A stretch of 64,000 nt of DNA from Chthoniobacter flavus Ellin428 (GTDB lineage Bacteria > Verrucomicrobiota > Verrucomicrobiia > Chthoniobacterales > Chthoniobacteraceae): contig NZ_ABVL01000002.1 of NCBI RefSeq assembly GCF_000173075.1, forward strand, positions 62,001 to 126,000, given 5' to 3'. Every line of letters starts with the position of its first letter. The first letter of the stretch is position 1. The notes beneath the pieces were generated by a model that saw only the letters and a list, made by a program, of their open reading frames with translations, searched no databases and had not been told where the DNA came from. The position numbers and the translations under genes were made by a program. Shown here piece after piece: positions 20,353 to 29,815 of this stretch.

Positions 20353-21636
20353 ATGACCACGGGCGCGCTGGTAGTCATCGTCATTATCCTGCTCATCCTC
20401 GTCGCCGCCTCCGCGGTGTTCTCGGCTATTGAGACGGCGCTCTTTTCGCTGCAGCCCTATCACGTCGAGCGCCTGCGGAAACGCCGGGCGGATTTCGCCG
20501 CGGCTCTCGCTGAACTGCTGGAAAACCCGCGTCGCCTCCTCAGCGTCATCCTGCTCTGCGATGCGCTCAGTAATTTTCCGCTGATCCTCCTGTGCCTTTT
20601 TCTGTTGCGCGGGATGGAGGGGGCGGTCGTGCCGTTCTGGGTCGCGGCGCTCCTCATCTTCACCCTCGTCGTCTTCGTCTGCGACCTGGTTCCGAAGGTC
20701 GCCGCGCTGGTCGATCCCTATCGCTTTACCCGCATCGGCGTGCGGATCCTGCTTCCGCTCATGCCGGTCGTCGACCCAATCTCTCGCGTGCTGCAGCGCA
20801 TCAGCGAGAAAATCGCCGAGGCCATCACGCCTGCGCCGCTCAAGACCGCCCACTATCTCAGTGAAGAAGAACTCGGCACCCTCGTGGACCTGAGTACGGA
20901 ACAGGGGGCGCTGCACGAGACCGAGAGCGAAATGATCCATGAAATCATCAAGCTCGGCGACAAGACAGCGCGGGATTGCATGACGCCGCGCGTCGATACT
21001 TTTAACCTGCCCGACGACCTGACCAACGAGGAACTCATCCCGCGTCTCCGCGCCAAGCGTTATCGCCGCGTCCCGGTCTACGGCGAAACGCCCGATGACA
21101 TCGTTGGCATTCTCGATGCCCGCGATTTCCTGCTCGATCCCAGCGCGCCCTATACCGAGCGGCTCCTCCCTCCGTCGTTTGTACCGGAGACGATGAAAGC
21201 CCTCGATCTGCTACGCAACTTCCTCAATCACCCGCAGGGCATCGCCATTGTGGTGGATGAACACGGGGGCACCGAGGGCGTGGTCACGCTGGCCGACATC
21301 GTCGAGGAAATCATCAGCGACGCCGTGCCCCTCGCCGAGCACGGGCTCTACATCGAGGCCATCGGTGACGGGCAACTCATCGTCAATGGCAGCGCGCGTC
21401 TGGAGGACATCAATGAAATGCTCGGTTCGGAGTTGTACGAGGAAGGTATCGATACCATTGGCGGTCTCATCTTTAATCGACTCGCCAGCCTGCCGCGTCC
21501 GGGCACGCAACTTGACATCGACGGCTTGAAAATCACCGTGCGCCGCACCTCGCGCAAGCGCGTGGAGGAAGTGCTCATCGTCCGCGAGACGCCGTCCGAA
21601 GGCAAAGTGACGGCGGAAGAGGAGGAGGGCAAATGA
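20353..21636 (+). CDS. Hemolysin/CNNM-CorC family membrane protein with CBS pair
   Basis: The 427-residue protein has the full CorB/CorC layout. A DUF21 transmembrane domain spans about residues 1-180. A tandem CBS pair follows, with MTPRVDTFNLP at about 215 and IAIVVDEHGGTEGVVTLADIVEEI at about 298. The C-terminal CorC_HlyC domain contains NGSARLEDINEMLG. The family is linked to magnesium or cobalt efflux and to nucleotide sensing by the CBS domains. It overlaps the next paralogue by 4 bp (ATGA). Confidence 0.92.
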   Translation: MTTGALVVIVIILLILVAASAVFSAIETALFSLQPYHVERLRKRRADFAAALAELLENPRRLLSVILLCDALSNFPLILLCLFLLRGMEGAVVPFWVAALLIFTLVVFVCDLVPKVAALVDPYRFTRIGVRILLPLMPVVDPISRVLQRISEKIAEAITPAPLKTAHYLSEEELGTLVDLSTEQGALHETESEMIHEIIKLGDKTARDCMTPRVDTFNLPDDLTNEELIPRLRAKRYRRVPVYGETPDDIVGILDARDFLLDPSAPYTERLLPPSFVPETMKALDLLRNFLNHPQGIAIVVDEHGGTEGVVTLADIVEEIISDAVPLAEHGLYIEAIGDGQLIVNGSARLEDINEMLGSELYEEGIDTIGGLIFNRLASLPRPGTQLDIDGLKITVRRTSRKRVEEVLIVRETPSEGKVTAEEEEGK

Positions 21637-22586
21637 TCTGGCTCGCGGTGTTGATTTGCTTTGTTGTCTCGTTCTGCTTTTCCGGCATCGAGGCTGGCCT
21701 GCTTTCCGTGAACCGCGTGCGCCTCAAGCACCGGATGAAACACCGCGACAAAGCGGCGATTACGCTCAACCGGCTGCTCGAGCAACCGGAACGCCTGCTC
21801 GTGACCGTGCTGCTGGTGACGAACCTGATGAACATCTTCGCCATGACCCTGGCGACGCAGCAGTTCGTCGAGCACTTCGGCAATGCCGGCTATTTCATCG
21901 CTCTAGTCGTCTTCCTGCCCATTTACCTCATCGGTCTGGAGCTATTGCCGAAATCGCTCTTCCGCCGTTTTCCCTATCGCTCGCTGGCGGCGATCAGCGG
22001 TCCCTTGCGCCTGGCCGACTTGATTCTTTCGCCTTTCCATTTCGTTGGCTGGCAAATGTCGAAAATGCTGCTCGGTGAGCGGGCCGGAGAAAGGCAAAAG
22101 CTCTTCGTCGCCCGCGAGGATTTCAAATATCTGACGATCGAAAGCGAGCGGCAAGGTGCCATCGGCAAGGACGAGCGCCAGATGATTCACAACGTCGTCG
22201 ACTTCCGCGCCATCAAGGCATCCGACGTCATGCTGCCACTGGCCAATGTGCAAACCATTGCTGCCAGCGTTCCCGTTTCGGAACTCACCGAGCGGAGCCG
22301 CCGCTGCAACACCGACCGCTGGCCGGTGACCAATGAAGCTGGTGAGATCGTCGGCCTCATCAACGTGCTCGACATTGCTCTCGATGGCCGCTCCCAGAGC
22401 ATGATCGAGTCGTATCAACGCCGCATCGTGAAAGTGAACTTCGACGAACCTGCCTACAGCATCGTGCGCAAGCTGCGCGCCGCTCGCGTGACCATGGCCG
22501 TCGTCCTCGACGCCACCGGCAAACAGATCGGTGTGGTGACGTGGGAGGATCTGATCCGCCGATTGGTGACGGTTGCCGTGGCGTAG
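21633..22586 (+). CDS. CNNM-type DUF21/CBS membrane protein lacking the CorC domain
   Basis: The 317-residue paralogue has DUF21 (FSGIEAGLLSVNRVRLKHR, then three more helices), a conserved acidic linker IGKDERQMIHNVVDF, and a CBS pair starting at VMLPLANVQTIAASV and ending in VTWEDLIRRLV. The CorC_HlyC domain is absent. Overlap with the preceding gene suggests a heteromeric cation transporter of two CNNM subunits; this is an inference from gene order. Confidence 0.88.
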   Translation: MIWLAVLICFVVSFCFSGIEAGLLSVNRVRLKHRMKHRDKAAITLNRLLEQPERLLVTVLLVTNLMNIFAMTLATQQFVEHFGNAGYFIALVVFLPIYLIGLELLPKSLFRRFPYRSLAAISGPLRLADLILSPFHFVGWQMSKMLLGERAGERQKLFVAREDFKYLTIESERQGAIGKDERQMIHNVVDFRAIKASDVMLPLANVQTIAASVPVSELTERSRRCNTDRWPVTNEAGEIVGLINVLDIALDGRSQSMIESYQRRIVKVNFDEPAYSIVRKLRAARVTMAVVLDATGKQIGVVTWEDLIRRLVTVAVA

Positions 22587-22591
22587 GGACA

Positions 22592-22612
22592 CTGGTCAAG
22601 TGAATTGACCAG
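22592..22612. promoter_or_regulatory. Palindrome upstream of the GntR/LacI hybrid regulator
   Basis: CTGGTCAA (22592-22599) and TTGACCAG (22605-22612) are perfect 8-bp arms around GTGAA, 29 bp before the regulator's GTG start. The position fits an autoregulatory operator. It could instead act as a weak terminator for the upstream CNNM operon, though no T-run follows. Confidence 0.55.
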
Positions 22613-22641
22613 GCGACGGAGGAAGCGCATGATGCTTCGCC

Positions 22642-23733
22642 GTGAGCCTGGCCATTCCACGTCCCTCCCTGGTTGAGCAAGCGGCGGAGACGTTGCGCCG
22701 GGCGTTGCGCGAGGGCGTGTGGGTGGAACGGATGCCGGGTGAGCGGGAACTGAGCCGGCAGCTCAACGTCAGCCGGCCAACGCTCCGCGCGGCGCTGGAG
22801 GTCTTGCACACGGAGGGCTGGGTGAAGGTGGCGCAGGGGCGGCAGCGCCAGATCGTCGGCCGGGCGAAGGGTGCGGCGGTGGAGCGGTTGCGCACGGTCG
22901 GTGTGCTCACGCCGTTACCGCTGCAGGAGATACCGCCTTTTGCACTGTGCTGGATGGATCGGCTGCGCGAATTGCTGGCCCAGGCGGGGCTGCAACTCGA
23001 AATCCACAGCGGACGCCGCTGGTATTCGCGCCGGCCGGAAAAAGACCTCGCGGCGTTGACCCAGCAGGCGCCGGCGGGAGCGTGGCTGTTGCTCATGACG
23101 AACGAGCGCATGCAGCGCTGGTTTATGAAGAGCGATCTGCCGGCGGTGCTTCTAGGTTCGACGTATCCGGGAATCGAACTGGCGTCGGTGGATTTCGACT
23201 ACCGGGCGGTGTGTCGACACGCCGCCGGGCAATTTTTGCAACGGGGTCATCGTCGGATCGTGCTGTTGATGGAAAGCGAGGAAGGAGCGGGGGATCGCGA
23301 GAGCGCCGCGGGGTTTCTGGAAGCCTTTCAAACCAGGACAGGCAGGGTGGCGACGCCGATAATCGTGCATCACGCCGGCACGCCGGAGAGCATTCGACAT
23401 CATTTGCAGCGGCTCTTCTCGGCCACCGAAACCCCCACGGCATTTTTGGTCGCGCGTTCGATGCCGGCGCTGATGACGGCCAGTGAATTGATGCGACGAG
23501 GTCTGCGCGTGCCGCGCGACGTCGCGGTCATCTCTCGCGACAGCGACTACTTTCAAGAATACTTTTCACCACAACTCGCCCGCTACAACGCTGACCCGGA
23601 AATCCACGCCCGCCGTCTCTCGCGCATTGTCTGCAAGATGGTCACGGGAGATACGAGCCGCTCGAATTGCGTGCGCATCATGCCCCGCTTTTTTCCCGGC
23701 GAATCGCTTGGCGAAGTGAGACGCGGCGCATGA
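22642..23733 (+). CDS. Transcriptional regulator, GntR-type HTH with LacI-type sensor domain
   Basis: The 363-residue protein begins with a winged helix (residues about 8-75; ERELSRQLNVSRPTLRAALEVLHTEGWV) of GntR type. It continues with a periplasmic-binding-protein-like ligand domain of LacI/GalR type (VDFDYRAVCRHAAGQFLQRGHRRIVLL; RGLRVPRDVAVISRDS). This architecture is frequent in Verrucomicrobiota. The ligand is probably a sugar. The GTG start is supported by a clean N-terminus. The palindrome at 22592-22612 may be its own operator. No sugar catabolic genes lie beside it. Confidence 0.88.
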   Translation: MSLAIPRPSLVEQAAETLRRALREGVWVERMPGERELSRQLNVSRPTLRAALEVLHTEGWVKVAQGRQRQIVGRAKGAAVERLRTVGVLTPLPLQEIPPFALCWMDRLRELLAQAGLQLEIHSGRRWYSRRPEKDLAALTQQAPAGAWLLLMTNERMQRWFMKSDLPAVLLGSTYPGIELASVDFDYRAVCRHAAGQFLQRGHRRIVLLMESEEGAGDRESAAGFLEAFQTRTGRVATPIIVHHAGTPESIRHHLQRLFSATETPTAFLVARSMPALMTASELMRRGLRVPRDVAVISRDSDYFQEYFSPQLARYNADPEIHARRLSRIVCKMVTGDTSRSNCVRIMPRFFPGESLGEVRRGA

Positions 23734-23935
23734 TATCGCATTGAATGTGCAGCTTCCCCCAGAACCCATGAGACAAGCTAATTTTCGCTCCGCTTCCGTC
23801 ACGAATCCGACCAGCGAGGCGAGCAACTATTGTTTACATCCTGTATGTGGTGAATGACGGCAGGAGATTTTTTTCATTGTTCCGTGAAGAAGTTCACCGT
23901 ACGGGAAAGGGCGAGATTTAAAGCCTAGGTATTTC

Positions 23936-26611
23936 ATGGATCAAAGTCCTCCCAAGACGGTGCGCCGGAGAGAGACGACGAATGGAGTCATCGCCGTCAT
24001 CTTAATTGCCTTGATCCTCCTCGTCGCTGGTTTCGCGTTCTGGAGCACCTCGCGCATGCTCGACACACTGCAATGGGTGGACCGCACGCGGGAAGTGCGC
24101 CTGGAGTTGGAACGCGCCACCGTCCAGATCGTCGACGCGGAAACCGCCGAGCGCGGTTTTCTACTCACCGGCAAGGCGGACTTTCTCGAGACGTTCGAGC
24201 CGAGTTTGCAGGCGGCGCACGCCTCGCTGGAGAGGTTGCGGACGTTGACCACGGACAATCCGGAGCAGGTGAAACATTTGGATCATCTGCAGCCTTTGCT
24301 GGAGCAAAGGATTACGCGGCTGCGAGACCAGATCAAAGCACGGGAATCGGGTGGACCGGACGCCGCAGTCGGCATGGTCGGAGGGTCGGAGGGACGTCAA
24401 CTCATGCAACAAGTTCGCGAGGAGATCCGGCAGATGGGCGACGTTGAGGAAATACTGCTCGCCAAACAATCGGAGGCGACACGTTGGGCTTCGCGCACGA
24501 CGCTCACCGCCGTGGTGCTGGGCAGCGCGGCGATGGTCGTTCTGATGCTGGTGTCGGTGATCACCACCCGCCGTGAATTGCGGGCGCGAAAGACGTCCAC
24601 GCAGTTGCAGCAAGCGGCCCGGGACTATGCCGAAAGCATTGTGGACACGGTGCGGGAGCCTCTCGTGGTGCTCGATCGGGACATGCGGATCGAGCGCGCC
24701 AATCGCGCTTACTACGGCACCTTTGGCTCCAACCCGGAAGAGACGGAACATCACCTCCTGGTCGAAGTTGGCAGTGGTCAATGGAATGGACCGGAACTCG
24801 GGAAACTGCTGCAGGAGGCCTTGAAGTTCGACAAGCGCTTCGACGATCTGGAGTGGGAATATCAGCACGCCGACGGCAGCCATAGGACGATGTTGCTCAA
24901 TGGCTGCAAGCTCTCCCGGCCTGAGAGTCAAAGCGAGGCCGTGCTGCTGGCGATGGAGGACATCACCGTGCGCAAAAAGGCCGAGCAGGAATTGCGGACG
25001 AGCGAGGAGCGCTATCGCACGATCGTGGATTCGGTGACCGGCTACGCCATTTTCATGCTTGATCCCGACGGCAAGGTGGCCAACTGGAGCCGCGGCGCTG
25101 AGCGCATCAAGGGTTACAAATCGACGGAGATTATCGGGCGCCACTTCTCCCGATTCTATCCGGCGGAAGATGTTGCCGCCGGCAAACCGGAACGCGAACT
25201 GACTGAGGCGCGGGAAAAGGGGCGCGTGGAAGATGAAGGCTGGCGCGTGCGCAAGGATGGGACGCGCTTCTTTGCCAATGCGATCATCTCCGCGGTGCGC
25301 GACGCCAATGGACAATTGAAGGGCTTCGTGAAACTCGTCCGCGACGTCACCGAGCGCCACCGCATCGAGCAGATGCACGTGCATTTCCGTGCACTGTTCG
25401 ATTCGTTGCCGGGGCTCTACGTCGTGCTCACGCCCGATTTCGGCATCGTCGCGGTGAGCGATGCCTTTTTGAAAGCGACCATGACGGAGCGCGAGGGGCT
25501 TCTCGGTCACAAGTTCTTCGACGTCTTCCCGGATAATCCGAACGATCCGAACGCCACCGGTGAGACCAATTTGCGGGCGTCATTGAATCGGGTATTGAAG
25601 AGCCACCGCTCCGAGACGATGGCCATCCAGAAATACGATATCCGGAGGCCCGACGGAACCTTCGAGGAGCGTTACTGGAGTCCGGTGAATTCGCCGGTCC
25701 TGGGCGCGGACCGGCGCATCGAGTACCTCATCCACCGCGTCGAGGATGTCACGGATTTCGTGAAGCAGAAACGGGAGGCGGGACAGAACGTGGAAATCAA
25801 GAATCGGCTCGATAACATGGAAGCCGAGGTATTCCGCAGTTCCCAACGCGTGCAGGCGGCGAATAACCAGTTACGGGCGGCCAATTCGGAATTGGAAGCT
25901 TTCTCTTACTCGGTATCACATGACTTACGGGCGCCGCTGAGACATATCGATGGCTTCGCCGACTTACTCGGTAACCATGCGGGCTCGACCTTGGATGACA
26001 AAGGAAAGCGCTATCTCAAGACGATCTCCGATTCGGCCAAGCGAATGGGGGCGCTGATTGACGACCTGCTCGTATTCTCACGCATCGGTCGCGCGGAGAT
26101 GAAGCGGACAAACGTTAATTTGAATGCGCTCGTCGACGAAGTCATACAGGAGCTGCGTATCGAAACCAGTGCTCGCAATGTCGTCTGGAAGCGACAGGAA
26201 TTACCCGCTGCAGATGCCGATCCCGCCTTGTTGCGCCAGGTCCTTGTCAATCTTTTGGCCAACGCGGTAAAATATACACGTCCAAAAGACCCTGCCGTGA
26301 TCGAAGTAGGATATGTGAAAAAAGGTGATGAAGATGCGCTGTACGTTCGCGATAACGGCGTTGGGTTTGATATGACGTACGTGGGGAAGCTTTTTGGTGT
26401 TTTTCAACGGTTACATCGGGCGGAAGAATTCGAAGGCACCGGCATTGGTCTCGCAAATGTCCAGCGGATCATCGTCCGACATGGGGGCCGGGTATGGGCG
26501 GAAAGTCAGCTGGGAGAGGGAGCTACCTTTTATTTCACCTTGCCAATTGCGAGCGGCTCTAATTTATCCATTGCCGAACCAGTTACTTCATCACATGACA
26601 GCCAAAGTTAA
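23936..26611 (+). CDS. CHASE3/PAS sensor histidine kinase
   Basis: The 891-residue membrane kinase has TM1 at about 19-38 and a CHASE3-like periplasmic domain to about 185 (AERGFLLTGKADFLETFEP). TM2 lies at about 188-207, and three PAS domains span about 225-615 (the second with YAIFMLDPDGKVANWSRGAERIKGY). The HisKA domain has phosphoacceptor His662 (SYSVSHDLRAPLRHI), and the HATPase has N box NLLANAVKYT, DNGVGFDM and GTGIGLANVQRII. The H-box type resembles phytochrome-like kinases whose partner is a short Rcp1-like regulator. That regulator is the overlapping next gene. About 200 bp upstream are non-coding. Confidence 0.92.
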   Translation: MDQSPPKTVRRRETTNGVIAVILIALILLVAGFAFWSTSRMLDTLQWVDRTREVRLELERATVQIVDAETAERGFLLTGKADFLETFEPSLQAAHASLERLRTLTTDNPEQVKHLDHLQPLLEQRITRLRDQIKARESGGPDAAVGMVGGSEGRQLMQQVREEIRQMGDVEEILLAKQSEATRWASRTTLTAVVLGSAAMVVLMLVSVITTRRELRARKTSTQLQQAARDYAESIVDTVREPLVVLDRDMRIERANRAYYGTFGSNPEETEHHLLVEVGSGQWNGPELGKLLQEALKFDKRFDDLEWEYQHADGSHRTMLLNGCKLSRPESQSEAVLLAMEDITVRKKAEQELRTSEERYRTIVDSVTGYAIFMLDPDGKVANWSRGAERIKGYKSTEIIGRHFSRFYPAEDVAAGKPERELTEAREKGRVEDEGWRVRKDGTRFFANAIISAVRDANGQLKGFVKLVRDVTERHRIEQMHVHFRALFDSLPGLYVVLTPDFGIVAVSDAFLKATMTEREGLLGHKFFDVFPDNPNDPNATGETNLRASLNRVLKSHRSETMAIQKYDIRRPDGTFEERYWSPVNSPVLGADRRIEYLIHRVEDVTDFVKQKREAGQNVEIKNRLDNMEAEVFRSSQRVQAANNQLRAANSELEAFSYSVSHDLRAPLRHIDGFADLLGNHAGSTLDDKGKRYLKTISDSAKRMGALIDDLLVFSRIGRAEMKRTNVNLNALVDEVIQELRIETSARNVVWKRQELPAADADPALLRQVLVNLLANAVKYTRPKDPAVIEVGYVKKGDEDALYVRDNGVGFDMTYVGKLFGVFQRLHRAEEFEGTGIGLANVQRIIVRHGGRVWAESQLGEGATFYFTLPIASGSNLSIAEPVTSSHDSQS

Positions 26612-27050
26612 GCGTATTCTCCTGGTCGAAGATAGCGAGCATGACATCGAGCTGACCCTTGCGGCACTCGAGACCCACAATGTAGCCAATGAAGTGGACA
26701 CCGCGCGCGATGGAGCTGAAGCGCTGGATTACCTATATCGACGCGGCAAGTTTGCGGATCGCCCCAACGATCTTCCCGTCGTGGTCCTGCTGGATTTGAA
26801 AATGCCGAAGGTCGATGGCCTGGAAGTCCTGCGGCAGATCAAGGCCGATCCGGATATGAAAAGGATTCCGGTGGTGATGCTGACGTCCTCGCGGGAGGAG
26901 CAGGATTTGGTGCGCAGTTACGAACTGGGGGTGAACGCTTATGTGGTGAAACCCGTGAACTTCACGCAGTTCATGGACTCCGTAAAGCAGCTCGGGTGCT
27001 TCTGGGCGGTCATCAATGAACCGCCTCCCGTGACGCCGGTGATTGCATGA
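26595..27050 (+). CDS. Single-domain response regulator (Rcp1-like)
   Basis: The 151-residue receiver domain has the acidic pocket LVEDSEHD, phosphoacceptor Asp67 in VVLLDLKMPKVDG, the TS of VVMLTSSREE, and Lys in AYVVKPVNF. It has no output domain. The long loop between beta-3 and alpha-3 is typical of Rcp1/CheY-like partners of bacteriophytochrome-type kinases. The ATG at 26595 lies inside the kinase gene, and its end overlaps the next gene by 4 bp, so all three are translationally coupled. Confidence 0.92.
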   Translation: MTAKVKRILLVEDSEHDIELTLAALETHNVANEVDTARDGAEALDYLYRRGKFADRPNDLPVVVLLDLKMPKVDGLEVLRQIKADPDMKRIPVVMLTSSREEQDLVRSYELGVNAYVVKPVNFTQFMDSVKQLGCFWAVINEPPPVTPVIA

Positions 27051-29695
27051 ACTCGTCGCAGCCAGCAGGGGACGGAATTCGCCGAGTGCGGATTATCCAT
27101 CTTGAGGACAATCTGCTGGATCGGGAATTGGTAGCGGCGATGCTGGAAAACAACGGCATCGATTGTGAGATGGTTTACGCGCAGGATCGCGAGACCTTTC
27201 AAACGCTCCTCGAAAAAGAAGAAGCGGACCTGATCATTTCGGATTTCTCGTTGCCGGGATACGACGGCGGCCGGGCCTTGGAACTCGCGCGTGAAATGCG
27301 CGAGGAAGTTCCGTTCATCTTCTTTTCCGGCACGCTCGGTGAGGAAGCCGCCGTCGAAAGCCTGCGGAATGGCGCGACGGATTACATCCTGAAACAGCGC
27401 CCCGAGCGTCTGGTCGCCGCCGTGCGGCGCGCCCTGAAGGATGCCGCCGCCCGCCGGGCTCGCGAACGCATGGTCGAAGAGTTGCACGAGCGCGATGGGC
27501 TCCTGCGCAACATCATGGAGAATGTGGAAGACCTCGTGTCGGTGGTGGACCTTCAGGGCCGTGTGGTGTTGAGCAGTCCGTCGCATCGCAAGCTTTTCGG
27601 CATGGCCACACCGGCGATCGGGAGCGATTTCCTGGCCCACGTTCACCCCATCGACCAGGATCGGATCAAGGGCGTTTTCGAGCGCACGATCGAAGAAGGC
27701 TCCGGCCGCGCCGTTGAATATCGCATGCTGCTTCCGGACGGAGGCGTCCGCTTTCTCGAAGCGCGCGGAAAGACCATGTCCGACCCGGGCGGGGGCAAGC
27801 AAAGCGTGCTGTGGGTGGCTCGGGATATCACCGAGCGGCGACTGGCGGAACAGCAAATCCTCGAGCAGGCGGCTTTGCTCGACGAAGCGCGTGACGCCAT
27901 CTGCGTGAACGATTTGGATCAGCGCATTCTCTTTTGGAACAAGAGCGCGGAGCGTCTCTACGGATGGAATGCCAACGAGGCACTGGGCCGCAATGCCAAC
28001 CAATTGCTCTGTCAGGACCGGGTGGCCCTGATGGCGCTCAAGACCCTGATCCAAAAAGGGGAATGGCATGGCGAGTTGCATCAGTCGACCCGCGCCGGCA
28101 TGCATCTGGTGGTGGCGAGTCGATGGACCTTGATCCGCGACGAAATCGGAGCGCCGAAATCCATTCTCGTCATCAATACGGACATCACCGAAAGCAAAAA
28201 AGCCGAGCAGAAAATCGAGGAGCAAGCCGCCCTGCTCGACAAGGCACGCGACGCCATTCTGGTGTGCGACCTGAACCAAAGCATCGTTTACTGGAACGAA
28301 GGGGCGAGCCGCCTTTACGGCTGGGCGCCCGAGGAAGCGGTGGGCCGGCAGGTGCATGAAATCCTTTTCGGCAAGGAGCCGGCTGACTGGACAGGCATCC
28401 GCCGTGCAGTGAAAGAAAAGGGCGAGTGGATCGGCGAATTGCGCCAGCAGACGCGGCAGGGTCGTGAACTCGTCGTGCAATGCCGCCAGACTCTGGTGCT
28501 CGATGCCTCGGGCCTGCCCACGTCGGTGCTTTACATCAACAGTGACATCACCGAGCAGAAAAAGATGGAGGCGCAATTCCTCCGCACGCAGCGCATGGAG
28601 AGCATCGGCGCGCTGGCCGGAGGCATCGCTCACGATTTGAACAACGTCCTCGGCCCGATCATGATGGCGGTGGAGGTCATCCAGAATGATCCGCGCAATC
28701 CCGGCAACAAGGGTTTGCTGGAACTGGTGGGCACCAGCGCGAAGCGCGGCTCTGAGTTGGTGAAGCAAATTCTTTCCTTTGCCCGCGGTATCGATGGGGA
28801 GAAGACCATTCTCAAGATGCCGCAGCTCGTGAGCGAAGTGGTGAAACTGGCGAGCGACACTTTCCCGCGCGACATCACCGTGCGCTCGAAGGTGGCCGAG
28901 AATTTGCCGCAAGTGGAAGGCGACGCCACGCAGATGCACCAGATTTTGCTCAACCTTTTCGTCAACGCGCGGGACGCGATGACCAGGGGCGGAAGCATCA
29001 GTATCGATGTGGGTGCCGTAACGCTGGACCGGCGGCTGACCAAATTTTATCGCGACCCGGTCTCCGGCCAGTTCGTGGAGATCAAGGTTTCCGATACCGG
29101 CAGTGGCATTCCGGCCGATGTCCTGCCGAAAATCTTCGAGCCATTTTTCACCACGAAAGAGGCCGGCAAAGGGACGGGCCTCGGCTTGTCCACTGTCCTG
29201 GGCATCGTGAAGGCGCATGGGGGCTTCTTGGAAGTGGCGAGCGAAGCCGGGAAGGGGACGACCTTCTTCATTTACCTGCCCGCCACGGGGATCAAGACGC
29301 CGGCAGACGCACAGGATGAAGGGCCGGAATCCCTGCATGGCCACAACGAAGAAATCCTGATCGTGGATGATGAGTCGGCGATTCTCGAAATCACGCGGGA
29401 AACGCTGGCCGCTTACAACTATCGCGTGCTCGCCACGAACAGCGGCGACGAAGCCGTTTCGCTCTTTGCGCAGCACCAGACGGAGATCGATCTCGTCATC
29501 ACCGACATCCTCATGCCGGGAATGGATGGCCCCGCGCTGATCCATGCGCTCCGCCGGATGAAGCCGGATGTGCGACTCATTGCCGTGAGTGGCGTGCCCT
29601 CGAATGCGCAGCGGGCGGAAGTGCAGACCTTTCTGAAAAAGCCGTATAACACCGCGACCCTGCTGAAGGCGGTGCGCACGGTGCTGGATTCCTGA
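27047..29695 (+). CDS. Hybrid sensor kinase (REC-PAS3-HisKA-HATPase-REC)
   Basis: The 882-residue soluble protein starts with a receiver domain (Asp66 in LIISDFSLPGYDGG). Three PAS domains follow (around 155, 285 and 410; each pair ends with DITE). The HisKA domain has His529 in the NtrB-like GGIAHDLNNVLGPI, and the HATPase has NLFVNARDAM, DTGSGIP and GTGLGLSTVLGIV. A second receiver has Asp820 in VITDILMPGMDG. No transmembrane segment is present. It probably sits above or below the preceding kinase and regulator in one phosphorelay. Output is unknown because no DNA-binding partner lies nearby. Confidence 0.92.
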   Translation: MNSSQPAGDGIRRVRIIHLEDNLLDRELVAAMLENNGIDCEMVYAQDRETFQTLLEKEEADLIISDFSLPGYDGGRALELAREMREEVPFIFFSGTLGEEAAVESLRNGATDYILKQRPERLVAAVRRALKDAAARRARERMVEELHERDGLLRNIMENVEDLVSVVDLQGRVVLSSPSHRKLFGMATPAIGSDFLAHVHPIDQDRIKGVFERTIEEGSGRAVEYRMLLPDGGVRFLEARGKTMSDPGGGKQSVLWVARDITERRLAEQQILEQAALLDEARDAICVNDLDQRILFWNKSAERLYGWNANEALGRNANQLLCQDRVALMALKTLIQKGEWHGELHQSTRAGMHLVVASRWTLIRDEIGAPKSILVINTDITESKKAEQKIEEQAALLDKARDAILVCDLNQSIVYWNEGASRLYGWAPEEAVGRQVHEILFGKEPADWTGIRRAVKEKGEWIGELRQQTRQGRELVVQCRQTLVLDASGLPTSVLYINSDITEQKKMEAQFLRTQRMESIGALAGGIAHDLNNVLGPIMMAVEVIQNDPRNPGNKGLLELVGTSAKRGSELVKQILSFARGIDGEKTILKMPQLVSEVVKLASDTFPRDITVRSKVAENLPQVEGDATQMHQILLNLFVNARDAMTRGGSISIDVGAVTLDRRLTKFYRDPVSGQFVEIKVSDTGSGIPADVLPKIFEPFFTTKEAGKGTGLGLSTVLGIVKAHGGFLEVASEAGKGTTFFIYLPATGIKTPADAQDEGPESLHGHNEEILIVDDESAILEITRETLAAYNYRVLATNSGDEAVSLFAQHQTEIDLVITDILMPGMDGPALIHALRRMKPDVRLIAVSGVPSNAQRAEVQTFLKKPYNTATLLKAVRTVLDS

Positions 29696-29702
29696 GATAA
29701 GA

Positions 29703-29766
29703 AGAATAGGAGCGATAGGAAGAAGAGGACGCCCATACCTCCTATCCTTCCTATCGCTCCCATCTT
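29703..29766. repeat. TCCTAT-word inverted repeat after the hybrid kinase gene
   Basis: Left arm 29703-29729 and right arm 29740-29766 pair with a perfect 14-bp core (GGAGCGATAGGAAG). The words match the element at 17230-17299. It begins within 10 bp of the kinase stop. Confidence 0.65.
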
Positions 29767-29782
29767 CCTCGCCCCAAAAAGC

Positions 29783-29812
29783 GAAGGCGCTCTCCTGACG
29801 GAAAGCGCCTTC
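29783..29812. terminator. Bidirectional intrinsic terminator between the kinase operon and rnpB
   Basis: GAAGGCGCT (29783-29791) pairs with AGCGCCTTC (29804-29812) around 12 nt. On the plus strand the stem is followed by ATTTT. On the minus strand it is followed by GCTTTTT, directly past the rnpB 3' end, the stronger of the two signals. Confidence 0.75.
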
Positions 29813-29815
29813 ATT

